From an uncultured Nocardioides sp. (GTDB taxonomy: Bacteria > Actinomycetota > Actinomycetes > Propionibacteriales > Nocardioidaceae), in NCBI RefSeq assembly GCF_947489365.1, contig NZ_CANLDB010000006.1, forward strand, positions 186,001 through 250,000: a stretch of DNA of 64,000 nt. The letters run 5' to 3'. Below, one piece after another: positions 27,644-37,627 of the stretch (its first letter is position 1; each line of letters opens with the position of its first letter). The position numbers and the translations under genes were made by a program. The notes beneath the pieces are model-generated. The model saw nothing but the letters and a program-made list of their open reading frames with translations. It did no database searches and was not told the origin of the DNA.

Positions 27644-29167
27644 GTGACCGCCGACGTGGTCCCCGGCGTCGTCGCCGTGGCGCTCGTGACGATCGCGACG
27701 CTCGCCATCGGGTCGTACCGGCAGCGCTTCTCCCGCACCACCAGCGACTTCTTCGTCGCCTCCCGCACCGTGCGGCCCGCGCTGAACGCCTCCGCGATCG
27801 GCGGGGAGTACCTGTCCGGCGCCTCGTTCCTCGGCATCGCCGGGCTGCTGCTCGTCTTCGGCGCCGACATGCTCTGGTACCCGGTCGGCTTCACCGCCGG
27901 CTACCTCGTCCTGCTGGTCCTGGTCGCCGCCCCGCTGCGCCGCTCGGGGGCGTACACGCTGCCCGACTTCGCCGAGGCGCGCCTCGGGTCGCGGGGCGTG
28001 CGGGCCGCCTGCTCGGTGCTCGTGGTGGCCGTCGGGTGGCTGTACCTCCTGCCGCAGTTCGAGGGCGCCGGGCTGACCCTCTCCGCCGCGGTCGGCGCTC
28101 CCCGCTGGGTCGGCGCGGTCGTGGTGGGGGTCGTCGTGGTCGTCGGCGTGGGCTCCGGCGGCATGCGGGCCATCACGTTCGTGCAGGCGTTCCAGTACTG
28201 GCTCAAGCTCACCGCCCTGCTCGTGCCGCTGGCGGTGCTGCTCGTCGTGTGGATGGGCGACGGGAGCCCCGGACCGGTCCTCCGCACCGACACTGCCCAG
28301 TGGTCCCTGCCGCTGGCGGACGGCGGGGGCGCCGGCCTCTACGCGACGTACTCGCTGATCGTCGCGACCTTCCTCGGCACCATGGGGCTCCCCCACGTGG
28401 CGGTGCGGTTCTACACCAACCCCGACGGCGGCGCGGCCCGTCGTACGACGCTCGTGGTGCTGGTGCTGCTCGGCGTGTTCTACCTGCTGCCGCCGGCGTA
28501 CGCCCTGCTCGGCCGGGTGTACGGCGAGTCGCTGGCCGCCGCGGGACGCAGCGACGTGATGGTCCTCGAGCTCCCGCGGGTGATGCTCCCCGGGATGGCC
28601 GGCGAGCTGCTCACGGCACTCGTCACGGCGGGGGCGTTCGCGGCGTTCCTGTCGACGTCGTCCGGGCTCGCTGTCGCGGTCGCGGGCGTGCTCGGCCAGG
28701 ACGTCACCGGCCGCCTCCCCGGCCTCGCCGGACGGCGGGGCACGCTGTCCGGCGTCCCCGCCTTCCGGCTCGGCGCCGTGATCGCGGTCGCCGTACCGCT
28801 CGGGGTGAGCCTGCTCGTGCCCGACCTCGGCGTCGCCCGCTCGGTGGGCCTGGCCTTCGCGATGGCCGCGTCGACCTTCTGCCCGCTGCTCGTGCTCGGC
28901 ATCTGGTGGCGCGGCCTGACCGCCCCCGGCGCCGTCGCGGGCCTCGTCGCCGGCGGGCTGGGCTGCGGCGGCGCGATCGTCACGACCTTCTCCCCCGCCC
29001 CGGTGACCGGCTGGGCCGGCGTCCTGCTCGAGCAGCCCGCGGCCTGGAGCGTCCCGCTCGCCGTCCTCGTCATGGTCGCCGTCTCGCTCGCCACCCGCGA
29101 CCGCGTCCCCGCCCACGCCGGCCGCTTCCTGGTCCGCCTCCACACCCCGGAGTCCGTCCGCCCCTAG
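27644..29167 (+). CDS. Solute:sodium symporter, monocarboxylate/acetate type
   Basis: The 507-residue SSS-family carrier has about 13 membrane helices and the landmarks of ActP/MctP: SRTTSDFFVASRTV, SAIGGEYLSGASFLGIAG (helix 2 region) and FLGTMGLPHVAVRFYTNPDG. The substrate could be acetate, pyruvate, lactate or another small acid. It is the last gene of the four-gene operon with LytS and LytTR regulators. In Escherichia coli, LytS/LytTR-type systems BtsSR and YpdAB respond to pyruvate and control transporters, so sensing of pyruvate is the best guess. GTG 27644 is the likely start. Confidence 0.9.
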   Translation: MTADVVPGVVAVALVTIATLAIGSYRQRFSRTTSDFFVASRTVRPALNASAIGGEYLSGASFLGIAGLLLVFGADMLWYPVGFTAGYLVLLVLVAAPLRRSGAYTLPDFAEARLGSRGVRAACSVLVVAVGWLYLLPQFEGAGLTLSAAVGAPRWVGAVVVGVVVVVGVGSGGMRAITFVQAFQYWLKLTALLVPLAVLLVVWMGDGSPGPVLRTDTAQWSLPLADGGGAGLYATYSLIVATFLGTMGLPHVAVRFYTNPDGGAARRTTLVVLVLLGVFYLLPPAYALLGRVYGESLAAAGRSDVMVLELPRVMLPGMAGELLTALVTAGAFAAFLSTSSGLAVAVAGVLGQDVTGRLPGLAGRRGTLSGVPAFRLGAVIAVAVPLGVSLLVPDLGVARSVGLAFAMAASTFCPLLVLGIWWRGLTAPGAVAGLVAGGLGCGGAIVTTFSPAPVTGWAGVLLEQPAAWSVPLAVLVMVAVSLATRDRVPAHAGRFLVRLHTPESVRP

Positions 29168-29190
29168 CCCGCTGACACTCCCCAGGACGT

Positions 29191-29434
29191 CGAGTCGGCA
29201 CGTCTGCGCACTTGTACGACGCCGAGTCGGCACGTCTGCGCACTCGTACGACGCCGAGTCGGCAAGCCGCCACGGCCGAGCCTGCGAGGCCGCGAACGCG
29301 GGTCGAGACCCGGGAAGACGGATGACGACGACGACCAGACCCCCCTCTCGTGCGCAGACGTGCCGACTCGACCCTGTTCTGCTGCGCAGACGTGCCGACT
29401 CGAGCCTGTTTCGCTGCGCAGACGTGCCGACTCG
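29191..29434. repeat. Two opposed arrays of a 32-bp repeat
   Basis: The core GAGTCGGCACGTCTGCGCA occurs at 29191 and 29223, with a truncated third copy at 29255. Its reverse complement occurs at 29351, 29383 and 29415. All steps are exactly 32 bases. About 12 bases between cores vary in the right arm and hardly in the left. The two arms face each other across about 86 bases, so the region could fold into one large hairpin. No gene lies in 29168-29480. Confidence 0.9.
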
Positions 29435-29450
29435 ACCCCTCGCAGGCGCT

Positions 29451-29465
29451 TGAGAATGATTCCCG
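29451..29465 (+). promoter_or_regulatory. Zur/Fur-family-like box before the metallophore operon
   Basis: TGAGAATGATTCCCG fits the 7-1-7 layout of Fur-family sites; five of seven arm positions are symmetrical and 11 of 15 bases match the actinobacterial Zur consensus TGAAAATGATTTTCA. It ends one base before the TACAGT -10 box (29467-29472), which is eight bases from GTG 29481. A repressor here would block the promoter. It does not resemble a DtxR/IdeR iron box. Confidence 0.6.
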
Positions 29466-29480
29466 TTACAGTCTGCGCTC

Positions 29481-30559
29481 GTGTCCGCGACCGACGTCTC
29501 CCGCCTGCTGCGGCGGGCCGACCGCCGGGCGGCCGTCGCGACCGGCGGGGGGCTGGTCGCAGTGGTCGTCCTGGTGGTCGTCTCGGCGGCGACGGGGACG
29601 GTCCCGGTCACGCTCGGTGAGGCTGCCCGGTTGTGCCTCGGACACCTCGTGCCCGGCATGCCGTGGATGAGCGACGGGTCGCTGACGCCGCTGCAGGACC
29701 AGGCGGTCTGGCAGTTCCGGGTCCCCCGCGCCCTCCTCGCCGCCTGCGCAGGCGCGGGCCTCGCGCTGGCCGGGGCCCTGATGCAGGCCGTCGTCCGCAA
29801 CCCGCTGGCGGAGCCGTACGTCCTCGGGGTCTCCGCCGGCGCCGGCCTCGGCGCCGTCCTCGTCATCACCCTCGGCTCCACCGCGGTCGGGGGACTCGGG
29901 CTCGGCGCGGCCGCGTTCCTCGGCGCCACGCTGACCTCGGCGCTCGTCGCGTCCCTCGCGCGCCTGCACGGCACGGTCGCGCCGACCCGGATGATCCTCT
30001 GCGGCGTCGCCGTCGGCTCCCTGCTGAGCGCGCTGACGAGCTACCTGACCCTCACCACGGACGCCCAGAACGTCGTGTCGGTGCTCTTCTTCCTCCTCGG
30101 CAGCGTCTCCGCCGCCGACCTCGGCGCCGTCGGCGTCGCCGGGGCCGCCCTCGCGGTGGCGCTCCCGGTCTCGCTCCTGCTCGCCGGCCGCATGGACGCC
30201 CTCGTCGCGGGCGACGAGGCCGCCACCGCCCTGGGCGTGGACGTCGACCGGCTGCGGCTGGTGCTCATGCTCGTCGCGTCGCTGCTCACCGGCGCGGTGG
30301 TCAGCGTCAGCGGCGGCATCGGGTTCGTCGGGCTCGTCGTCCCCCACGTCGCCCGCATCCTCGTCGGCGGGCGCCACCGCCGCCTGATCCCGGTCGCGGT
30401 CGCCGGGGGCGCCGCCTTCCTGGTCCTCGCCGACCTCCTCGCTCGCACCGCGGCCGTCCCGACCGAGGTCCCCCTCGGCATCCTCACCGCCGTCGTCGGC
30501 GCGCCCTTCTTCCTCTGGCTGGTCCGACGGGACGCCGCGAGCACGGGCGGGGTCGACCG

Positions 30560-30563
<4 letters not shown>
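29481..30563 (+). CDS. FecCD-family metallophore ABC transporter permease
   Basis: The 360-residue permease has about nine to ten membrane helices and FecCD/BtuC landmarks: RVPRALLAACAGAGLALAGA near residue 80, QAVVRNPLAEPYVLGVSAGAG (about 102-122) and GFVGLVVPHVARILVGG. It transports a metal-chelate complex such as a siderophore, zincophore or cobalamin. First gene of a coupled operon with ATPase and binding protein. The Zur/Fur-like box overlaps its promoter, so zinc or iron repression is likely. The mRNA appears to be leaderless. Confidence 0.93.
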
Positions 30564-31365
<802 letters not shown>

Positions 31366-31369
<4 letters not shown>

Positions 31370-32367
31370 AGAAGCTCCCCCTCTCCGTCCCCGCCCTGGC
31401 GGGCCTCGCCCTCCTCGCCGCCTGCGGCAGCGACGTCACCCAGGCCACCCCCGACGCAGCGACGGGCAGCACCCCCTCGACCGTCACGATCGAGAACTGC
31501 GGCGAGGAGCGCACCTACCCCGTCGGTCCGACCGCCGTCGTCGGGATGGCCCCCGCGCAGACCGAGCTCGTCGTCCGCCTCGGCGCGGTCGACGCGCTCG
31601 CCGGACAGGCCCAGACCGCGATGGCACCGCTGCCCGACGACGTCGCCACCGAGGTCGCCGACGTCCCGGTCGTCAGCGAGGACACCCCGCCCGCCCGCGA
31701 GGACCTCCTCGCCGTCGGCCCCGACCTCGTCCTCTCCCCCACCGGCTACGAGTTCACCGCCGAACAGGGCTTCGCGAGCCTCGAGCAGCTCGACCGTGCG
31801 GGCGCGGCGGCGTACGTCGCCACCGGCGGCTGCCTCGAGCGCCGGATGACCGGCACCGTCGACGACCTCCTGGTCGACCTCGACAACCTCGGGGCCGTCC
31901 TCGACCGCGAGGCCGAGGCCGCCGAGCTCGCCGAGCAGGCCGAGGCCGAGCTCGCCGCGGTCGACGAGGCCGTCGAGGGCTTGGAGCAGCCGAGGGTCGC
32001 CCAGCTGTACGTCGAGGGCGACACCATCTCCGCGATCGGCGCCGGCATCGAGCCCGACATGGTCGCCCGCGCGGGCGGCGAGAGCGTCTACTCCCCCGAC
32101 GAGGACGCGTTCGCCGACTTCTTCGCAGCCACGGTGAACCCCGAGGACGTCGCCTCCCGCGACCCCGAGGTGATCGTCTTCGCCGTCGCCGACGAGGCGG
32201 CCGCGGAGGAGGTCGAGGCGACGCTGCGCCGCACGTTCCCCGACGTCCCCGCCGTGCGCGACGACCGGCTCGTGGCGGTCGACCAGGCCGACACCTTCCC
32301 GGGCTCGCTCGGCAACGTCCGCCTGGTGCGGCAGATGGCGGAGGCGTTCCACCCGGACGCCTTCTGA
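31366..32367 (+). CDS. Metallophore-binding lipoprotein
   Basis: The 333-residue protein has a lipoprotein signal peptide ending LALLAAC with lipid-attachment Cys20, then a type III (FepB/BtuF-like) binding fold: TAVVGMAPAQTELVVRLGAV, a long linking helix rich in Glu/Ala (about 180-205), and a C-lobe (VAQLYVEGDTISAIGAG). TIENCGEERTYPV marks a group seen in actinobacterial metallophore systems. Ligand is unknown. The gene overlaps the ATPase gene by 4 bases. Confidence 0.92.
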
Positions 32368-32380
32368 GACGCGCCCCGCC

Positions 32381-33604
32381 ATGCTCGCCCGTGACCCCGC
32401 CTTCGTCCGCTTCGCGCTCGCGCGGCTCCTGGGGTGGACCGGCGCGGGCATGACCCTGGTGGTGCTGCCGCTGCTGGTCCTCGACCTCGGCGGCGGTCCC
32501 GCGCTGGCCGCCGTGCTCGTCGCCGCGCCGGCGGGCGCCTACCTGCTGCTCGGCCTGCCCGCCGGTGCCGTCGCCGACCGGCTGCCCCGCGGGGTGACCC
32601 TGGTCGGCTGCGCCCTCGGCGGCGCCGTGGCACTGGGGTCGGTGCCCATGGCGGCGGCGTACGGCGGCCTCGGGGTCGGGCACGTCGCGGCGGCCGCGCT
32701 CGCGGTCGCGGCCCTGAACGTCTTCGCCGACTCCGCGACCTTCGGCGCGCTTCCCACCCTGGTGGGCCGGGACCGGCTCGCGCGCGCCCAGGGCTTCCTC
32801 ACCACCGCCGGGACGCTCACCGGCATCCTCGCCCCCGCCGTCGCCGGCGTCCTGGTCGCCCCGCTGGGCCTCGCCGGGGTCCTGTGGTGCGAGGCCGGCG
32901 CCCTCGTCGCCTCCGCGGCCCTGTACGCCGGCCTGCCGGTCGGAGGTGGTGGGTCCGCCGCTGTTGCGGGCTGGCGGGAAACGATCGCCGAGGGCCTGCG
33001 CTTCGTGCTCGCCCACGAGCTCGTCCGCCCGCTGACCCTGCTCGGCGTCGGGCTCTCCCTCGCCGGCGGCGCCGTCCTCGGCCTGTACGCCGTCCTCGCC
33101 GTCACCGAGCTGGGACTGACCCCGGACGACGGCCGTGTCGGCCTGCTCGCCACCGGCAGCGCCGTGGGGTCGGCCGTGGCCGGGTTGCTGGTGGGGCGCG
33201 TGCAGCGACGCTGGGGACCCGGCCTCGTCGCCACCGTCGGGTACGGCGTCGGCTGGGTGCTGCTGCTCGCCTTCGCCGCAGCGCCGGGGCTCGCGACGGC
33301 GGTGGCCGCGCTGACGGCGTACTCGTGCGTGGTCACCCTGGTGATCGTCAACGGCATCGTCGCCCGCGCGCAGGTCACGCCCGACGACCTCCAGGGCCGC
33401 GTCAACACCACCGCGCGGATGATCGCCTGGGGCGCGCAGCCGCTGGGGGCGGCCCTGGCCGCGGCCCTCGTCGGCCCCCTCGGCGCCCGCGGCGCGATCG
33501 CGGTCGTCGGCACCGGCCTCCTGGTCTCGCTGCTCGTCGCCCTGCGGCTGCGCCTGTGGCGCGTCCCGGTCCACCCGCCTTGCGCGAAAACCCCCGCGTC
33601 GTGA
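32381..33604 (+). CDS. MFS transporter, EntS-like
   Basis: The 407-residue carrier has 12 hydrophobic helices and the MFS loop GLPAGAVADRLPRG (motif A-like, about 57-70). The style (FALARLLGWTGAGMTLVVLP start, NVFADSATFGALPTLVGRDRL) is that of the enterobactin-exporter-like group. It follows the uptake operon after 13 bases in the same direction, so it may export a metallophore or a used ligand. No biosynthesis genes are near, so it could also be an unrelated drug pump. Confidence 0.85.
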   Translation: MLARDPAFVRFALARLLGWTGAGMTLVVLPLLVLDLGGGPALAAVLVAAPAGAYLLLGLPAGAVADRLPRGVTLVGCALGGAVALGSVPMAAAYGGLGVGHVAAAALAVAALNVFADSATFGALPTLVGRDRLARAQGFLTTAGTLTGILAPAVAGVLVAPLGLAGVLWCEAGALVASAALYAGLPVGGGGSAAVAGWRETIAEGLRFVLAHELVRPLTLLGVGLSLAGGAVLGLYAVLAVTELGLTPDDGRVGLLATGSAVGSAVAGLLVGRVQRRWGPGLVATVGYGVGWVLLLAFAAAPGLATAVAALTAYSCVVTLVIVNGIVARAQVTPDDLQGRVNTTARMIAWGAQPLGAALAAALVGPLGARGAIAVVGTGLLVSLLVALRLRLWRVPVHPPCAKTPAS

Positions 33605-33641
33605 AACAACACCGACACGCTTCCGTGCCAGGGTGCTGCCC

Positions 33642-35081
33642 GTGAGCATGCTGGAGAGCTACTTCAAGGTCAGCGAGCGCGGCTCGACGCTGGGTCGGGA
33701 GATCCGCGGCGGGGTCGTCACCTTCGTGACGATGTCGTACATCGTCGTGCTGAACCCCCTCATCCTCGGCTTCGCCCCGGACATCGACGGCGGGTTCCTC
33801 GGCAGCAGCACCGGCGAGCCGAACCTGCCCGCGATCGCCGCCGGCACGGCCCTGGTCGCCGGGGTGATGAGCATCCTCATGGGGGCCGTCGCGAACTTCC
33901 CGCTCGCGCTGGCAACCGGCCTCGGGCTCAACGCGTTCGTCGCCGTCGCGATCGCCTCCCGCATGACCTGGGCCGACGCGATGGGTCTCGTCGTGATCGA
34001 GGGCGTGCTCATCCTGATCCTGGTGCTCACCGGGTTGCGGAAGGCGGTGTTCCTCGCCGTCCCCCGCGAGCTCAAGGTCGCCATCTCGGCCGGCATCGGG
34101 CTCTTCATCGCGTTCATCGGGTTCGTGGACGCCGGCTTCTCGCGGCGCTACCCCGACGCCGCGATGACCACGGTCCCCGTGCAGCTCGGCCCCAACGGCG
34201 CCCTCGACGGCTGGCCCGCCCTGGTCTTCGTGCTCGGGCTGGTCCTGCTCGTCGCCCTGTGGGCGCTGAAGGTGCGCGGCTCGATCCTCATCACCATCGC
34301 CGTCGGCACGATCCTGGCGTTCGTGCTGGAGGCGGTGTTCGACATCGGACCCGGCGGCGCCGAGAACCCGACCGGCTGGGCCCTGTCGGTGCCCACGGCG
34401 CCGACGCAGTGGTTCGGCCTGCCCGACCTCGGCACGCTCGGGCAGTTCAACCTGCTCGGGTCCTTCCAGCAGATCGGCGTCGTGGCCGCGGTCCTGCTGG
34501 TCTTCACGCTCCTGCTCGCGGACTTCTTCGACACCATCGGCACGATGACCGCGATCGGTGCCGAGGCCGGGCTGAACGACAAGGACGGCTCCCCGCCGAA
34601 CACCCAGCGCATCCTCATCGTCGACTCCGTCGCCGCGATCGCCGGCGGCGCGGGCGGCGTCTCGTCGAACACCTCCTACATCGAGTCCGCCTCCGGCGTC
34701 GGCGAGGGCGCCCGGACCGGCATCGCCGCGATCGTCACCGGCGTGCTGTTCCTGCTCACGACGTTCTTCGTCGGCGTCGTCTCCGCGATCCCGTCCGAGG
34801 CCGCCGTCCCCGCGCTGGTGCTCGTCGGGTTCCTCATGCTGCGCGGCGTCAAGGAGATCGACTGGGACGACCTCGAGGTCGCCCTCCCGGCGTTCCTCAC
34901 GATCATCCTGATGCCGTTCACGTACTCCATCACCGTCGGCATCGGCGCCGGCTTCCTGGCCTACGTGCTGATCAAGGTGGTGCGCCGCAAGCCCAGCGAC
35001 GTCTCCCCGCTCATGTGGGGCATCGCCGCCGCGTTCCTGATCTGGTTCGCGATCGCACCGCTCACCGCGCTGCTGACCTGA
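33642..35081 (+). CDS. NCS2 family purine (guanine/hypoxanthine) permease
   Basis: The 479-residue permease belongs to the AzgA/PbuG branch of NCS2: KVSERGSTLGREIRGGVVTF (N-terminal signature), TFVTMSYIVVLNP, ATGLGLNAFVAVA, and DFFDTIGTMTAIGAEAGL plus GGVSSNTSYIESASGVGEGA (substrate-site helices). It imports adenine, guanine or hypoxanthine by proton symport. GTG 33642 has AGGG about 8 bases upstream; GTG 33633 is also possible. A strong hairpin follows. Confidence 0.93.
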   Translation: MSMLESYFKVSERGSTLGREIRGGVVTFVTMSYIVVLNPLILGFAPDIDGGFLGSSTGEPNLPAIAAGTALVAGVMSILMGAVANFPLALATGLGLNAFVAVAIASRMTWADAMGLVVIEGVLILILVLTGLRKAVFLAVPRELKVAISAGIGLFIAFIGFVDAGFSRRYPDAAMTTVPVQLGPNGALDGWPALVFVLGLVLLVALWALKVRGSILITIAVGTILAFVLEAVFDIGPGGAENPTGWALSVPTAPTQWFGLPDLGTLGQFNLLGSFQQIGVVAAVLLVFTLLLADFFDTIGTMTAIGAEAGLNDKDGSPPNTQRILIVDSVAAIAGGAGGVSSNTSYIESASGVGEGARTGIAAIVTGVLFLLTTFFVGVVSAIPSEAAVPALVLVGFLMLRGVKEIDWDDLEVALPAFLTIILMPFTYSITVGIGAGFLAYVLIKVVRRKPSDVSPLMWGIAAAFLIWFAIAPLTALLT

Positions 35082-35088
35082 CAGCCGC

Positions 35089-35329
35089 CCCTCCGCTGGT
35101 CGAGCGCGCCCACCGCTGGTCGAGCAGCACGCGAGCCCCTGGGCGAGCGCGCGTCGTCGAGACCCGGTGGGACGGGAGCGGGGCCGGCCATCAGTGGAGG
35201 CGATCACTGTCTCTCGGAGACAGCGATCGCCTCCGTTGCGCGACTCGGTCTCGACGACGCGGCCTCGCTGCGCTCGGCTGCTGCTCGACCACCTGGAAGG
35301 AGGCGTCAGCGCGAAGGAGGCGTCAGCGC
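35089..35329. repeat. Family A repeats and a 17-bp tandem duplication
   Basis: The 241-base gap between the convergent NCS2 and CbiX genes holds CCGCTGGTCGAGC twice, CGTCGTCGAGACCCGG, then after the central hairpin GGTCTCGACGACGC and GCTGCTCGACCACC: a large inverted arrangement of family A. At 35296-35312 and 35313-35329 GAAGGAGGCGTCAGCGC is perfectly duplicated; the second copy contains the stop of the CbiX-like gene. Confidence 0.8.
35196..35234. terminator. Bidirectional terminator hairpin
   Basis: GGAGGCGATC-A-CTGTCT and AGACAG-C-GATCGCCTCC form a 17-bp stem with one mismatch and a CTCGG loop. It lies between convergent genes and inside the family A arrangement, so it probably ends both transcripts. 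Confidence 0.8.
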
Positions 35330-35988
35330 GCGGCCGACCTCAGCGCCGTGAACCGCGCGCACAGCAGGTCGACCAGCAACGGGTGGGTGCCCAGGACGTC
35401 GGCGACCACCCCGGCCCCGGCCTCGAGCGACTGCGTCCGCGCCTTGTCGGCGAAGTACCCGGGCGAGAGCAGGTACGGCGACACGGCGTCGCCGTCCCGG
35501 ACCACCTCGGCCGGACGTCGTCCCCGCGCGGTCAGCGTGGCCACCTCGACCTCGCCGCCCCACTCGTCGGCGAGCAGCTCGGCGGCCCGCTCCTGGTCGC
35601 GGGTGGCGAGCTCGTCGCTCGACCCGGCCGCGACCAGCACGACCCGCGTGCCCGGCTGCGCCCCGGCGTCGAGCAGGCGAGCGGCCTGCGCCTGCGCGAC
35701 CTGACGGTGCGGCCCGAACGGCCGGCCCATCGTCAGCGGGCCGCCCGCACCCTCCGCCATCGACGGCAGGTCGGTGCGGATGTGGAACCCGGTCGACAGC
35801 AGCAGCGGGACGGCGACCGTCGGCTCGGTCGAGCCCGCGACGACGTCGGCGAACAGCGGCTCGGACAGCTCGACGTACGAGCAGACGGCCTCGATCCCCA
35901 GCCGCTCGGCGGCCAGCGCCGTCAGCTCGGCCGCGATGGCGTTGCCCGACGACTTCCGGGTGCCGTGGGCGACGGTGACGAGCCTCAT
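35323..35988 (-). CDS. CbiX/SirB-like chelatase family protein
   Basis: The 221-residue protein has two CbiX half-domains. His8 in VAHGTRKSSG and His69 in STGFHIRTD are the metal-binding/catalytic histidines of sirohydrochlorin chelatases, which insert Co2+ or Fe2+ in cobalamin or siroheme synthesis. The second half (VLVAAGSSDELATRDQE) is also typical. No cobalamin or siroheme genes are nearby. It could be a sirohydrochlorin ferrochelatase for nitrite/sulfite reductase or an orphan. ATG 35988 begins exactly at the first strand. Confidence 0.88.
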   Translation of the reverse strand: MRLVTVAHGTRKSSGNAIAAELTALAAERLGIEAVCSYVELSEPLFADVVAGSTEPTVAVPLLLSTGFHIRTDLPSMAEGAGGPLTMGRPFGPHRQVAQAQAARLLDAGAQPGTRVVLVAAGSSDELATRDQERAAELLADEWGGEVEVATLTARGRRPAEVVRDGDAVSPYLLSPGYFADKARTQSLEAGAGVVADVLGTHPLLVDLLCARFTALRSAAR

Positions 35989-36029
35989 GGCTCCATCATC
36001 CGCCGCCCACGGCGGGGTGGGTGCTCGGG

Positions 36030-37505
36030 TCAGCGGCGGACGCCGAAGCTGCCCGTCCGCGTGGTGCGGTTCCCCGCGACGTCGCGCACGGACGCCGTCC
36101 AGGTGCGGAAGCGGGAGCCGTTGGCGCGCGTCCTCACCGCGCCGTACGACACGGTGCAGTCGCCGGCCACGCCCGACAGCCCGTCGGTGGCGCTGCACCG
36201 CACCGGTCGCGCCGAGGGGGCGTACGGCGCCTCGCCGACGAGGCGGGTCCGCAGAGTCGGCTTCGCGGTGTCCACCTTCACCCGGACCGAGACGGAGTCC
36301 GACCCGCCGTCGCCCGTGGCGGTGATGGTGCGCTCGAGCGCGCGGTCCGCGTTGCGGAGGACCACCGGAGCCGGGCAGTCACCCTCGAGGGGGGTGCTGC
36401 CCTCGGCGCAGGTGAAGCGCACCGTCACCGGCGTGCGGTACCACCCGGCAGCGTTGCGCCCGCGGGGGCTGGAGACCGCGGCCGAGAGCACGGGGTCCTC
36501 CCCGAAGGTCGACACGTCGTCGAGGACCTGCTCCTCCACCAAGAGTCGGTCGGTGACCTCACCGTCGGGTGCGACGCGCTGGACGACGCCGCTCCGTGGT
36601 GCGGAGCTGCCACCCTCGGTGAAGCCTGCGGTCCACACCGTGCCGTCAGGGCTCAGGTCGAGGCCCTGGGGCTGGGCGACGGGGGCGACCACGGAGGGCT
36701 CGCCCCCTGCCGCCGGGATGCGCAGCAACGCACCGGCGTCCGGCTCCCCGGTCGGGTCCTGGGCGGCCGGCCAGCCGCTCGAGGTGACCAGGTAGGACCC
36801 GTCCGGCGCGACGGCGACGTCGGTCGGGAACCGCAGGTCCGAGGCCAGCCGGGTGTCCTGACCGTCCGGGGCGACGCGCACCAGCCCCTGACGGGTGAAG
36901 ACCCGGAAATCGCACCCCTCGACGGCTTGCTCCACCCCGACCACGTCTCCGTCGGGCTCCAGGGCGATCCCGTCGAGCGGGGTCAGACCGTCGGCGATCT
37001 CGGTCTGGGTGCCGGTCTCGATGTCGTAGCGCACCAACCGGGTCCGCCGCCGCGTCTCGTCCTCGCCGCGGCAGCGGGTCTGGGCGAAGACGAGCCCTTC
37101 GGCGTCGCTGGTGAGCCCGGTCAGGTTGACGGCCTCCAGCACCGGGACGAGCTCACCGGGCGACTCGACCCGGTAGAGGCCCGCGGGGTAGCCGCTCTCC
37201 GGCTGCGACTTCGTCACCCAGAGCTGGCCGTCCGGACCGACGGTGCTGTAGCCGAGATCGACCTCGCTGAACCTGTTCGGCGACCCTGCCCGGTCAGGCG
37301 GGACGACGTAGTCGGCGTCGCCGGTCACGAGCAGCGTCGTCGTGGTCTCGGCCAGCTCGGTCCGCCCGCCGGGGTCCGCGGCCTGGGCGGGCAGGCGCGG
37401 GGAGGCGACGAGGGCGAGGCCGGTCAGGACGGCGAGCCCCGACGCGGCCAGGCGGCCGGTGGGGCGGCGAGTGTGAGGGCGGGCGTGGGGGCGGGGCGGG
37501 GTCAT
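36030..37505 (-). CDS. Secreted beta-propeller protein with Ig-like C-terminus, paralogue 1
   Basis: The 491-residue protein has a basic leader with Arg-Arg, a hydrophobic core and a cleavage site near ALVASPRLPAQA-AD. The main domain (about 60-330) has repeated blades with PDG turns (VAPDGSYLVTSSGW, LSPDGTVWTAGF), like SMP-30/gluconolactonase or NHL propellers. Residues about 340-490 are Ig/HYR-like repeats (NAAGWYRTPVTVRFTC; VDTAKPTLRTRLVG; DCTVSYGAVRTRANGS) with paired cysteines. No catalytic residues can be assigned. Its neighbour at 37628 is a paralogue of identical length; 158 bases are identical in both. ATG 37505 has AGGA upstream as in the paralogue. Confidence 0.85.
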   Translation of the reverse strand: MTPPRPHARPHTRRPTGRLAASGLAVLTGLALVASPRLPAQAADPGGRTELAETTTTLLVTGDADYVVPPDRAGSPNRFSEVDLGYSTVGPDGQLWVTKSQPESGYPAGLYRVESPGELVPVLEAVNLTGLTSDAEGLVFAQTRCRGEDETRRRTRLVRYDIETGTQTEIADGLTPLDGIALEPDGDVVGVEQAVEGCDFRVFTRQGLVRVAPDGQDTRLASDLRFPTDVAVAPDGSYLVTSSGWPAAQDPTGEPDAGALLRIPAAGGEPSVVAPVAQPQGLDLSPDGTVWTAGFTEGGSSAPRSGVVQRVAPDGEVTDRLLVEEQVLDDVSTFGEDPVLSAAVSSPRGRNAAGWYRTPVTVRFTCAEGSTPLEGDCPAPVVLRNADRALERTITATGDGGSDSVSVRVKVDTAKPTLRTRLVGEAPYAPSARPVRCSATDGLSGVAGDCTVSYGAVRTRANGSRFRTWTASVRDVAGNRTTRTGSFGVRR

Positions 37506-37627
37506 GAGCGCATCCTTCGGGGCTGGGAGGGCGTGGAGAGCGAGGAGAAGACGTCGGGTTCACCGAGCCCCGACCGGTCTCGCCCGGTCGGGGTTCGGTG
37601 CGGACCCGGGGAGTCCCGGGGACGAGC

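Noticed and set aside
29191..29434. CRISPR array
   Set aside because: Spacers would be only 12 bases, nearly equal within the left arm, the arms are inverted and no cas genes are present.
29451..29465. DtxR/IdeR iron box
   Set aside because: The TTAGGTTAGCCTAA-type pattern is absent; the 7-1-7 form fits the Fur/Zur family.
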